A model generated the notes under the pieces. The model was not told the DNA's origin and ran no database searches. It saw nothing but the letters and a program-made list of their open reading frames with translations. Shown here in pieces: positions 33,397 to 47,832 of a stretch of DNA of 64,000 nt (position 1 is its first letter; each line of letters opens with the position of its first letter). Made by a program: the position numbers and the translations under genes. This DNA is from Arabidopsis thaliana (Eukaryota > Streptophyta > Magnoliopsida > Brassicales > Brassicaceae), in contig NC_003071.7 of assembly GCF_000001735.4 (NCBI RefSeq), positions 17,335,443-17,399,442 of the forward strand, written 5' to 3'.

Positions 33397-36300
33397 TAAA
33401 GAATAAAATGGTTTTTAAAGAGAATTTGACTTCTTAAAAGTTTGAAAATGTCTTTAAATGACGTATTATTATGTATATGTAATATGATTGCAATGTTGTG
33501 TCATGAGATATATGTAAGCGATATTGATATGAAAGAAAGAGAGAGGGGCCTAGAGTATGATAAGGTTTTGTTTTTCTAGTTGTTTATTTGATGTGTGGTA
33601 TTTTTGTATCTTTGTTATTGATCAATAAGAAGAAAAGAAGGATTTGATTATTATTAGTTTGTGGTTGCTTATATGCAAGGCATGAAGATCCCCACATGGT
33701 CCGTCATGATTAATGCCAAATTTAAGATTCTTGTTGTCTTTTATTATAATCTCTGTTTAATTTGAGCAATGCGAATTTGCTTTTACTTGTAAAGCAGCGA
33801 GCGGTTTAGATAAAACTAAAAAAGAAGTACTAATTATATAGAAAGCGGGATTGCTTTTGAGTTTCGAGTTGTAATGTGTAACAATCAATTCATAACCAAA
33901 CACCTTTTTCATTTATTTAAGATATAACATATAATAATACCATCAAATTAGTCAGTTACACTTGTAGTTGTAGGTAAACAACTATAACAAAAAATTAAGG
34001 GATAAAATGTGTACAAATATATAACATATAAAAGAATGGGGAAGAAATAAGAGGAAATGGAAAATAGAGGGATGGACCGTGGAAAAAAAGTGGGTGGGAA
34101 AGAGCGGAAAGGCCCACAGGGATTGATTGAGAAAGTCCAAAATCTCATCAAAACAGCCGCAAAGCCAAAAATTCCCTTTTTACAAAAATTCTTTTGCATT
34201 TTAGGACCACATTTGTTTTGCATTCAGCAGCATTCCCTATATATAATCGGAGAATCGTCAACTGAAATCCAAACTAAGTTCTAAACTCTGTAAAAAACTT
34301 AAATATTTTTTGTCATTTAAATTGTTTATATTGATCAACTATGACTAGAATAACATTGGGAAAAACTCAAATTCTACTATTCTAACTCCAAAATAAAAAT
34401 TTCAACCCCATTTTAGTTTATGGTTGTTTTACATTCGTTTTCAATCTACGTAGTTTTACAACTCCAAAATAAAAACTAAATCCAAAATAAAAATTGCAAC
34501 CACATTCGGATCTAAGCAAAAAAAAATCAGAATAGTTGTAATTATTTTGTTGATTTGCCGGTCTACACAATGATCAAGTCTAAGTTTTTTTTTTTTTGAG
34601 ACTTTGGTACTTTACTTGATTATTTGTTAAATAAATTAATCAGTTTGTTTTTTTCAAGTTCCAAACAAGATAAAATATAAATTCTGATAAACTTCATAAA
34701 TCTTAAGAACTTGTCATTGTAAATTATTCGTTACCAAGCAAATTATTAGTGGGCTCCGTATTATAAAACGACGCATGCATACCTTACATACATGGCTACA
34801 TGTGACATATAAAAGAATTTGCATCGGTTACCAATCTGATATATACAAATACGTATAACCAAGTAACCAACCTATACGTATATGCATCATAGCTAGCCTA
34901 GACGATAGAGAGCGGATCATATGGAGACAGAAATGTCAAGACCACAGTTGTGACTTTTCCTATGAGAGAAAAAGAGAAGCATATTTCAAATAAAATTGTG
35001 AAGGTATAATATTTTTCCAAAGAGAGCAAATATGCATCATGAACACATGCCCTCGCCTTTTTTTTTAAGTAAACAATTTTTCTTTACATCACTAAAATGC
35101 ATGTGCTATCGTTTTTGGATAAACAAATTTCGACACTGAACAGATCCCAGCGCTCTGAAGTTTAAGCGCTATGCATATCTATCTTACGGTAACAAGTGGT
35201 CGGTCAATGAATATCGTCGATCTTCCGTTTAACAATTGAACGTTATTTTCCATTAATCAACAAGGAACACAAAATGAAAAAGTTATGTCTCAAACGGAAA
35301 CACTAAGTTCTTCGTTGTTCATAAACGGGAAAAAATACAAAGAAGTATGGAACTGTACGTGAATCAGAAAACTAAGAAATGAGCAATTTAAACCAATTCA
35401 TGAGGAATCATGAAGAGTATAATTAATTGAGCAATATATACCTAGCTAACCCACTTACTCAGTTTTTTTTTGTTAAACACTTACTTACTCGTACGTAAAT
35501 TTGGTAACGGGAAAAATTATCAGAAATATATGTGGCTAGCAATAGCTTAGTGCTATACAAAAATACTTTTAATAAGTCATGCTATAAATGATAGCAATAT
35601 ACTCAGAAAGCACATGTATCCATGCATATCATATAAGGACGGTGTTGCATTATTGAATACGCTTGCATACCTGATTCCAGATTAGAACACATATGCATCA
35701 TGAACACATGCCATCGCATTAAAATTTTAATACTTGCACTTTTTCTCTTCGGGCAAGTCTAATCTGCATCGTGTACATTTTCTGTCTTCCTGTTTTTCTT
35801 ACACTAGTTCTGTCTTCATATGATCCCCTCTTTCTATATTCTTTCATTTTTAACGGATCTCTTCCTCCATTTTTCTATATATATAAAAGAAATGACTTGG
35901 TGGAGTCATGGAGATAACATTTTCAATAAAAATATAGGGCAAATATTTTTGCATGGAAGTATGCATGGAAGTATCTACATGTGACAAAATACTAATTTTT
36001 ATAAATAACTTCTGCAGTAACAATGACAATCACTTTTTGTGAAAACTATTCTTATAAATTATTTTCCGTCTCTACATATTACATGTCGCTTAATTAGGAG
36101 GAATATTATGCATTTTGCGTTTCTGATTCAATAACCTACGCTGCTTTGCATTATAGTTTCTCGAAAGTTATGCATTATAATATTATGGAGTAATGCGCTT
36201 TTTGGGTTGGCAAGTCTGAATTCTCTTGCCCACGGCATATGTATACATTGTTTCTGATTTGTAGTGATCTTCACGTGTATAGCTGCGGAGCGTTAATACT

Positions 36301-36457
36301 AGAAATAATAAAAACAAAGTTTTATATTAATTTTTTTGAGTGTTAATTCTTAACGTAGATTTGTCATTTGTTTTTCTTTTTCTTATATGTAAAACTATTG
36401 TATACTGTATATCCAATAGTTGTATAGTGATCTGACATTAAAAGAGGATTCCACTAT

Positions 36458-36477
36458 GGGCGCTTAGCTCAATTGGC
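36458..36477 (+). other. tRNA-like 5' fragment (A box only)
   Basis: GGGCGCTTAGCTCAATTGGC resembles the acceptor 5' strand, D-stem and A box of a tRNA gene. No anticodon stem, B box or 3' acceptor partner follows at the correct spacing, so it is not a functional tRNA gene. It may be a relic of a tRNA or tRNA-derived SINE. Confidence 0.4.
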
Positions 36478-38549
36478 GATGATAAATCATAATTTTCGTT
36501 GTGAGAATATATAATAAAAGTTCGTAGTCAAATAAATGAACCTCAATTAGCCTTACTATCCTAAAACTTCCTTTTTGGGGTTTAACGTTATTATATCATA
36601 AACCTTATATATCTACCTTCGAATTTAAAATGCTAAGATGCTTTTTCTATATATAAAGATTGTCTCATATGGTGCTTCACGAGTCAATTTCCAACCAACC
36701 ATATAACATACATGATATAGGTGATCGTTCAATCGTAGTGGTAACATGCGCCTTTGGTCACATAGATCAATCATCACTCTCAACACCCTATTTTGTATCT
36801 AATAATGATTTTTCTATATCTTATAATTTTCTTATAGGTTCATATTTTTCTTATGTTTAGAGATCATCAAGTAGAATTAAATGAAAACTCGTTGAATTCG
36901 TTCTAGCGCGTTGCGTTAATCAAATATCACGGGAGTTAACCAAGTTGGTGAACCTTTTTCAACTCTTATTACCATATCATTGGTAGATATGATTGTTTTT
37001 CATGCACACATTTAACTATATTATAATATAATAGAACGATCTCATCATTTATAGAAAAATGACCCTATTGTTGAGTATGACGCTGGATAAGTCATGTAGT
37101 AAATACATATTACTAATATTGTTATTTATTTACTTATTAGCTTTAAATTGATCATCCACATAAATCCTTGAATTTTATCATCAGTGCAACTGTGCAATGA
37201 TATATATAGTGAACATTCATGAATGTAAAGAACTAAATATTAGAGTTTACTCATTATATACTTACTAAGTATTACTTTACAGGTTTCGATGGGTTATTAC
37301 GATTTGGGCAGTTATTTTTGTTTTTGTTTTTGTTTTTGTTCAGCTTAATAGATCAAGAGGTCAACGTGGCTAAGAAATCTACCATAAGTCGAGGCTTAAT
37401 AAAGTCGAAAAGAAACATTAATTTAGTTAATTGTATTATATATGTACGATAGTCTAATATATCTTTGCAGGTTAGAGAAGAAAATCAAAGACGAGAGATC
37501 TGAAATATCCTAACGTTACCAAACAAAAGAATACTTTTTCTTTACAAAATTGATTGAATACCTCTCTATAATTGATATTATGTAACTTATATATTCGTAT
37601 AAAACACACGTCCACGTATTCGTACAGAGTGATTAACAATATTTAATTATACATATAAAGAAAACATTATCCTTACAGTCTACAGAAAGAAAGGACAACG
37701 TGAATGATATTTCCATGCATGAGATATTTTCACGATATTATTTTTGGATCTTAAGCCGACAAAGGTAGTGACTTTTTCTACCTTAATAATACAATAGTTA
37801 TTTAACAAATCATAATATTCGAAGCTAAATTATTGCTAATCTTCGGACTATCAATTATATCCCTCTAAAAACAACTAGTGTGTTCCTAAAGTGCTCATCC
37901 AACCAATTAACAACTCGATGAAAATTATGTTAATCAAACACGTGTATTAGCTTAAGCTGAACAACATAAGTATCTCTTTAACAGAAAAACATAAATATCT
38001 TCTAAGTAGTTACAGATATTTGATCATTTCTCAATAATCAACTAATTAAGAGTGGTAACCGTACTACTATCATATGTATATAAGTGTGCTAAAGGGTCTA
38101 GCCCTCTTACCAGAAACAGGGTCTTACCGTTTTTAATATGTAGTGAATTTCAAATAATATTGAATTATGGCCATACGTGATACGTGTAGTGTTAAAAACA
38201 AATCCAACTAAAATGTTATCGGAAGCTAAATTTTTGTTTGGGATAAAATGTAATTTTATTTTACCAAAATGGAACATAGTTAATTACAAAAGTTTATAAG
38301 GGTAATGAGTTTTAAAAAGGTAAAATTAAAATGCTAATTAGTTAGTTGAAAGTTGAACTAATAAATAAAACAACTATGAGATAAGCTAGGAATGTGCAAA
38401 CCATTGAGCCAACCAGCTACTACAACCTTTACGATAACAACGAGCAAGCAGAGTGTCCCAGAGACCCATCTATCTCCTACAAAAATTGGTCGTCCAAACT
38501 GTTTTTTTTTTTTGTTACACAAACGTATCTCTATGTAAAAAATTGTAAT

Positions 38550-38589
38550 AAGCCCAAAATTTAATCATATGAAGCCCATCTTAAGCCCA
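38550..38589 (+). promoter_or_regulatory. Three AAGCCCA (site II-like) elements upstream of SIN2
   Basis: AAGCCCA-type motifs occur at 38550-38556, 38572-38578 and 38583-38589, about 90-125 bases before the SIN2 ATG. TGGGCT/AGCCCA elements are typical of plant genes for ribosome and organelle biogenesis, which fits SIN2. A telobox-like AAACCT/AACCCT pair lies nearer the start (38633-38649). Confidence 0.6.
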
Positions 38590-38675
38590 AATCCTATAAC
38601 CAAATTTGGATTTATTTTGCGTGACGAGCTGTAAAACCTTAGAAAACCCTTCTTTCGCTGTTGTTGCCGGAGAAA

Positions 38676-40735
38676 ATGGTGATGATGTTGAAGAAGACAG
38701 TGAAGAAAGGTTTAATCGGCGGAATGAGCTTCGCTAAAGACGCCGGAAAAATCAATTGGTTTCCCGGTCATATGGCTGCAGCTACTCGCGCCATTCGTAA
38801 CCGCCTCAAGCTCTCCGATCTCGTTATCGAAGTTCGCGATGCTCGTGTCTGTAAACACTCACTCACACTATCTCTCTTTATATTCGATCCCTTTATCATC
38901 GTGGAAGGAATAATCTGAATTGTCGTTGTCTTTGTTTTTGGGTATTTTTGCAGATTCCTCTGTCATCGGCGAACGAAGATCTACAATCCCAAATGTCAGC
39001 TAAGAGACGTATCATTGCTCTGAATAAGAAAGATTTAGCAAACCCTAATGTTCTCAATGTAATTCGTTTTTTTGTGTGAACCTTTGTCTTTCTTTAACCT
39101 CTTGTTAGTCTCTGTGAGGTTGAGTTTCTGAATTTTTATGCAATTTATAGAAATGGACTCGTCATTTCGAATCCAGCAAGCAAGATTGTATTGCCATTAA
39201 TGCTCATAGCAGAAGCTCTGTCATGAAGGTTAGATGATCCTCTTTACATTTAGGTTGGTGTGTTAAAACCAGTTATAGTTTCTTCACACATATAATTTGA
39301 TGAGGATTTTCTACTACTGCGCATTGAAAAGTTACCTTCTTTGCATAATTTTTCGTATGTAGCTGCTTGATCTCGTGGAGTTGAAGCTCAAAGAAGTGAT
39401 TGCTAGGGAGCCTACTTTACTTGTAATGGTGGTTGGTGTCCCCAATGTTGGAAAATCTGCGCTCATTAACTCGATCCATCAAATTGCAGCAGCTCGTTTT
39501 CCGGGTAAGATATTGGTGTCTCAGCTTATCAGCAGTGTTGAGTACACATTTCACAGATATAGTCCGGACTGTGAATCCGATTTCTCCAAACTTAAACTTA
39601 CAAGTTAATTATTTCATGAACAGAATGATGAATGAAATGTAACGTGGCTTATTTCGTTATTGTATGCATTATGTGCATAGTGCAGGAGAGATTAAAGAGA
39701 GCTACGGTTGGTCCATTGCCTGGTGTAACACAAGATATTGCTGGTTTCAAGGTAATCTTTATTTGAAAATCCTCTTTTTTCCGTATGCCTGTTAATTGTT
39801 TGTGGATTTGCTTCAGCATGATTTTTGAACACATGATGAAAATGTTCTGTGGTACAGATTGCTCATCGACCTAGTATATATGTTCTAGACTCCCCTGGTG
39901 TGTTGGTTCCAAGTATCCCTGATATCGAAACCGGTTTGAAGCTTGCTCTTTCAGGTTCTTATCTATATCTTTATCTCCTTTCTCTTCTTTCTTCTTGGTG
40001 CTAGATCGTGTAAACCCGTACACTAGATTTAGTTCATCAAATGATGATACAGTTTAGGTCTTATAATCTCAGTTCTTAGTTTTTCTCTAATATAGGGCCG
40101 TATTTCTTACAGCATATGATCTCTCTAGCTAATTGTTATGCGTTTGACATTCTAAGGGTCCGTTAAAGATTCAGTAGTGGGTGAAGAGCGGATTGCACAA
40201 TACTTTCTAGCTATTCTAAACATTCGAGGGACTCCTCTTCATTGGAAGTACTTAGTTGAGGGAATAAACGAAGGGCCTCATGCAGACTGCATCGATAAGC
40301 CAAGCTATAACTTAAAGGATCTTCGACACCAGAGAACCAAACAACCAGATTCATCTGCTCTGCACTATGTCGGGGTTAGCATAATAACCTTATATCTCTA
40401 CCTTGCTTTCCTTCTGAAATTGTCCTGACCAATGAAAGGTTCCCTGTCATCTACAGGATATGATTTCAGAAGTGCAACGATCACTGTATATAACACTCTC
40501 AGAATTTGATGGGGACACGGAGGATGAGAATGATTTAGAATGTTTGATAGAGCAACAGTTTGAAGTTCTACAAAAGGCATTGAAGATTCCTCACAAAGCA
40601 TCCGAAGCAAGGTTAATGGTCTCCAAGAAATTTCTTACTTTGTTTAGGACAGGTAGACTTGGTCCCTTTATCCTTGACGATGTCCCTGAAACTGAAACTG
40701 ACCACCCCAATTCAAAACGGGTAGTTGTTTTGTAA
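38676..40735 (+). CDS. SIN2: SHORT INTEGUMENTS 2, mitochondrial DAR GTPase
   Basis: A circularly permuted YlqF/MTG1-type GTPase, known to be mitochondrial and needed for ovule integument growth; the family helps assemble the large ribosomal subunit. Eight exons: 38676-38846, 38954-39058, 39151-39228, 39363-39504, 39681-39751, 39858-39954, 40157-40374 and 40457-40735. The 1,161 nt give 386 aa, the known length. The G motifs are in permuted order: the DAR signature (EVRDARIPLSS, residue 55), G4 NKKD (about 81), G1 Walker A GVPNVGKS (about 150), and G3 DSPG (about 200). The N terminus MVMMLKKTVKKGLIGG is basic and hydrophobic, compatible with mitochondrial import. The donor of exon 1 (CGT|GTCTGT) is weak, but the downstream GT breaks frame. 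Confidence 0.96.
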
Positions 40736-40906
40736 AATCTTAAAGCAAATTGTACCACATTATGCGTGCAGCTTAAGATGATGATTCTATTTGTTTACAT
40801 TTGAGATTCAATGGCGTTGCTCCAGTAACTCCAAAGTATTTGAATGAACAAAATTGAATCATGATAAGATTTGGCATCTGCCAGAAACAATATCTATCTG
40901 GTGTCC

Positions 40907-43586
<2,680 letters not shown>

Positions 43587-45671
43587 ATTTTTTTTGATTG
43601 CCTTACCTTTACCAGAGACCATACAATTGTCTCTTTGGCTTTGCAGTTAAAAAAAAACATCCCGATTTTCTGTTGGCGACTGTGCCTCACGCGCCTCAGC
43701 ATTATCTCTTTGCTTCCAAGTCCACAGGCTTAGATGATTTTCAGCCGTTGGATATATGTGATGAAGCGACTGAACGGTGGAGATGTGTTTTGACTGATTT
43801 TACTTCGTCTTTTCAACGGAGGGATAAGCCAATCGCTTTTTTTTTAAGTGGGAAAGATCGCCAAGAGTTTAAGTGGACGGACGACGCTTTTTATATTGGG
43901 CCATAAATGGGCCTGTTTTGGTACTGAATATTTAGTCACGACGAAGATTCTTAAACCCACCGGAAAATGGGCTAATCTGTGTGCGGATTGCTTCGCCAAA
44001 AAGTTAGTACTAATAATTTATAAAGCATAACTAGCTAAATGCGAAGACTATATAGTTTACTTAGTTCTGAAGAGGTTGAAGTGGAAATGAAATGAACTAG
44101 GAGTTGGTGAGGGAAGGTGACAGACTATTTTTTCTTAAGTCAAAAAGTTAAGCTGACCAAAAAAGAGCAGCCCAATGAAAGCAAGGATCTTTATCTTTAG
44201 TCTAGTGTCTGAATTCCATGCACTTCCAATGTTTTAGTCAACAAAATGTACTTACATTTGATGACTTGATGTTGTATAGATTCGTTAGGAAGCCACATCA
44301 CTAAACGTTAAGCATAACTTTATGGTTAAAAAAAAACCCCCCCACCGTGTTCTTACTTGTCATCCAAATTCGATCTGCCATTTGAAGTTTCCTAAGCTGT
44401 TCTTGATGACTATTCTTAAATTCGATGTTTATATCTTACCATCTAAATTAAGCCTTACAAGAGCTACATATCCAAGTAGTATATGCTGGAGTAGTTTTGT
44501 GATCCCTTAATCTTATTGTTCAACAAATAATTTCAACAGGACATATATATGGATCACTACTGTTAAAACGATATAGTAGAGCTTAAGCGTTAGGATTTGT
44601 ATTATTAGTTGTCTCTCTCTTTTACAGACGCGTGGAAGGTACGCGCCGTCATAGGAACATTGTCGGTAATCCCCTTCAAACACCAGTAGTCAGTAGATCG
44701 ATGACTTGAATTACATCACTGTCCCCTACTTTGACCAATAGAGATCTAAAGGTTTCCTTTCTTGCATTATTGTGCTAAAACCGACATTTACTTAAGTTAC
44801 TTGATTATGTCTTGGAAAAAAAAAAAGATTTTAACTTTGGGAACTTTTATTCAACTGAAATTTTAAAGAATTATTTAATTTGGAATTCCTTCTATAAATT
44901 TACTGGCTTTTACCGTTATACGTTACCATAAACTTATATATATGATCAAATTCGACCGTGATGAATGATCACTTTTTTAACTTTCCATTCAGATCAACTG
45001 AACCCCCTTACTTTTTCTATATATACTCTTTTAAGCACTTGTTTATATATTATCAACAAATTAAGGTGTCGAAAGTAACATACAATTAGACAAAGCATGT
45101 ATAGTCAAAAAGATAGATAGTCATCAATTTTGAAAAACGAGCAATTTACATGATCCTACAAAACAACAAAACTAACTATATGAAATATCAAGTTTATAAT
45201 CATTTTTAAAAATACCATTACAAAAGATTTGTACTTTGAATATAATTTAACATGAAATTTAGAAAACGATCTGTTTAAGAATATAACTTCTGCTATGTGG
45301 TATTTTAACTGGTACTTTATAGAGAAAAAAAGATTGGTAATTAATGTGATATTTTTGCAATCCATATTATATATTCGAGAGATTTTACTAATGATAGTAC
45401 TTGATTAATCATTAGAGAAAACTAAATCTTACAAATATAGGTAGACATGATGAATAATATGCATGATTTGCGTTTCGTAAATTGATAGTACCACCTCACC
45501 TAAAGGGGGTCCAAACGAGTTGCTTCATATCACAATATCCAATTTTACCAACATACATTAATATATGTGTATTCACATATATACCTCGTGATTAATATTT
45601 TTTTTAAAATCATTTTTCGTTTGTTTCCTATACGTCTAATCAAACACACACGTTACAACTAAAATTATATT

Positions 45672-45719
45672 GACAATATAGCTCGGTTGGTAAAAGCAAC
45701 GACTACTGCAGTTTCCCTG
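45672..45719 (+). other. tRNA-like segment, possible SINE head
   Basis: ATAGCTCGGTTGGTAAAAGC resembles a tRNA D-arm/A box. A B-box-like element is not convincing downstream, so this is at most a degenerate SINE or tRNA relic. Confidence 0.3.
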
Positions 45720-46051
45720 AAAAACTTAAGACCAGTACTAAATATCAACTATACAAATTAAGTTGATATCAGTTTTTTTGGGGGTAAAGTAATCCAATAT
45801 CATTCTAAAATTAAAAGCAAAATGTCGTTAGTTATACATGTTAGAGACGAGCGTTGTGTTTGAGAAAAAAAAGAGTTATGTCGTATAGTGGATTCGACGT
45901 AAATATTATCGATGGTTGGTTTCAAACCTGAAAAATTACATGTCATATTGTCATCAAACATCGATTTTCATTTGATATAAGAAAAATATATTTACAAACA
46001 CAATCGTGTGTGTGTGTATGCATCATGATTATATGCATGTTAGTGTTAGAG

Positions 46052-46075
46052 TTACATATTCTATAGAATATGTAA
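46052..46075. repeat. Perfect 24-bp palindrome upstream of HSFB3
   Basis: The half-site TTACATATTCTA is followed at once by its exact reverse complement, with no spacer. The centre TTCTATAGAA resembles a tail-to-tail heat-shock element, but with 4 bases between TTC and GAA instead of 2. It lies about 205 bases before the HSFB3 ATG. Confidence 0.8.
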
Positions 46076-46109
46076 ATAGTTAGAAGCGTACGTTCCTTGA
46101 AAATTGTTC

Positions 46110-46158
46110 AAAGTATTTCTATTATTGTTTTCTTTTGTTAAAGTATTTCTATTATTGT
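46110..46158 (+). repeat. Direct repeat of a 19-mer, 30-bp period
   Basis: AAAGTATTTCTATTATTGT occurs at 46110-46128 and 46140-46158, in the HSFB3 promoter. Confidence 0.8.
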
Positions 46159-46280
46159 CTCAACCACCTAATTAAATTAAATAACGTCTCTATCTCTTTC
46201 TATGGAGTCGTGTTACGTCTTTCTAGTTTGAGATCTTCTACTACTTGTTTTCTTCAAGAATAATAATTTTCGTTTTATAT

Positions 46281-47135
46281 ATGGAAGATGCTGGTGAACA
46301 TTTACGGTGTAACGATAACGTTAACGACGAGGAGCGTTTGCCATTGGAGTTTATGATCGGAAACTCAACATCCACGGCGGAGCTACAGCCGCCTCCACCG
46401 TTCTTGGTAAAGACATACAAAGTGGTGGAGGATCCGACGACGGACGGGGTTATATCTTGGAACGAATACGGAACTGGTTTCGTCGTGTGGCAGCCGGCAG
46501 AATTCGCTAGAGATCTGTTACCAACACTTTTCAAGCATTGCAACTTCTCTAGCTTCGTTCGCCAGCTCAATACTTACGTACGTATATATGCTTCACTGTT
46601 TCAATCAGTATTTTAAACTATTTGTGTTTCTTTGAGTTTACTAAGTGTATTTGCTTAATTAAAGGCATTAATGAGTGTTGTTACAAAAATATTATAGGGT
46701 TTTCGAAAAGTAACGACGATAAGATGGGAATTTAGTAATGAGATGTTTCGAAAGGGGCAAAGAGAGCTTATGAGCAATATCCGAAGAAGGAAGAGCCAAC
46801 ATTGGTCACACAACAAGTCTAATCACCAGGTTGTACCAACAACAACGATGGTGAATCAAGAAGGTCATCAACGGATTGGGATTGATCATCACCATGAGGA
46901 TCAACAGTCTTCCGCCACTTCATCCTCTTTCGTATACACTGCATTACTCGACGAAAACAAATGCTTGAAGAATGAAAACGAGTTATTAAGCTGCGAACTT
47001 GGGAAAACCAAGAAGAAATGCAAGCAGCTTATGGAGTTGGTGGAGAGATACAGAGGAGAAGACGAAGATGCAACTGATGAAAGTGATGATGAAGAAGATG
47101 AAGGGCTTAAGTTGTTCGGAGTAAAACTTGAATGA
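46281..47135 (+). CDS. HSFB3: Heat shock transcription factor B-3
   Basis: A class B plant heat-shock factor; most class B members act as repressors. Two exons, 46281-46577 and 46698-47135, total 735 nt for 244 aa, the known length. The winged-helix DNA-binding domain spans about residues 39-130 ([57 protein letters not shown], then [15 protein letters not shown]). It is split by the family's conserved intron position. A short heptad region ([19 protein letters not shown]) gives oligomerisation, an acidic run ([16 protein letters not shown]) follows, and the C terminus contains KLFGVKLE. This KLFGV motif is the B-class repression motif. A start 36 bases upstream on another in-frame codon is not ATG, so MEDAGEHL is used. 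Confidence 0.96.
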
Positions 47136-47305
47136 AACTAGATTGCTAGATTGATATTCGTAATATACCAGTTTCTTCATATTCTTAGAAGTTTTGCATA
47201 ACTATATATAGTACTCTTTTAAGACATGCAAGATCAGAACATATGTCCGAGAAATATCGGATTCTTTGCTGTATTGGTTAAGTCTCGTGTTCATAACATG
47301 GTACA

Positions 47306-47832
47306 TCGTGTGTATATATATAGCCATTAACTAAGAGAACGTTTTCTCATGTATTTGCGAAATTTAAAACTATTTTGGGTAGATGAGATGAGTTACATCT
47401 CACTTTGGGCTGTGGTCAGGATGATTTTGGTTATGTAAGCCGCGTTAATAATGGTATCACTAGCTGCAAAATGGTTGAATTTTGGTAAATCTCAACTCTC
47501 AACTTTCAACTCTCAAAGCAGGCCTAGAACTAGAAGTAAAAGATTGGCATTCTCTTATTTCGAATTTAGGCCAGAACATACGGCACATTAGGGTTTTTTC
47601 CAGATTTTTAGTTGATGGAAGATAAAATATGAGGCATCATGTATATAGACATTAAGACCACAGGTTTCTCATGTATATGTCATATTTACAACTATGTTGA
47701 GTACGCAGATGAGATTATAATAAGTGATCAGATCTCTCTTTGGGCTATGGTCACAAAGGGTTTTTGTTGTACAAGCCGCAATAATGGTTTCACTGGCTAT
47801 GAGTTAGCTGCAAAATGATTGAATATGGTCTC
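47306..47832. repeat. Degenerate tandem duplication covering the ABCA1 3' end
   Basis: Segment about 47306-47487 resembles about 47635-47832, offset about 330 bases. Shared blocks include GTATATA..GCCATTAA/GACATTAAG, TTCTCATGTAT, TTTGGGCT.TGGTCA, AAGCCGC..TAATAATGG and TAGCTGCAAAATG.TTGAAT. The right copy contains the last codons, stop and 3' UTR of ABCA1; the left copy is decayed and lies in the HSFB3-ABCA1 convergent spacer. Confidence 0.75.

Larger units (their letters stand above)
33397..38675. other. 5.3-kb gene-free AT-rich interval
   Basis: The largest gap in the window. The first 250 bases hold the MIZ1 3' UTR and the last 130 the SIN2 promoter and leader. Between them I see only short unconvincing ORFs, a 27-bp direct repeat (35030 and 35691), a (TTTTTG)n run at about 37313-37340 and a tRNA-like A-box fragment at 36458-36477. 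No LTR, CRISPR-like or coding structure is supported. Confidence 0.5.
43587..46280. other. NTRC promoter, intergenic DNA and HSFB3 promoter
   Basis: Two TGGGCC motifs (43897-43902, 43908-43913) lie about 310 bases upstream of the NTRC start and are likely site II elements. A 102-codon plus-strand ORF at 43598-43906 overlaps this promoter and has no known domain. The middle is AT-rich, with a tRNA-like A-box segment at about 45672-45719. The right end carries a 24-bp palindrome and a duplicated 19-mer upstream of HSFB3. Confidence 0.5.

Noticed and set aside
34053..34284. Short ORF with basic N terminus after MIZ1
   Set aside because: Opposed by an antisense ORF of similar size; no domain or codon signature.
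36458..36530. Possible tRNA gene starting GGGCGCTTAGCTC
   Set aside because: No anticodon arm, B box or closing acceptor strand can be found.
37313..37340. (TTTTTG)n run
   Set aside because: A simple microsatellite of a common plant type, not informative.
43598..43906. 102-codon plus-strand ORF overlapping the NTRC promoter
   Set aside because: No known domain. It lies on the NTRC leader and site II motifs, which explain the locus better.
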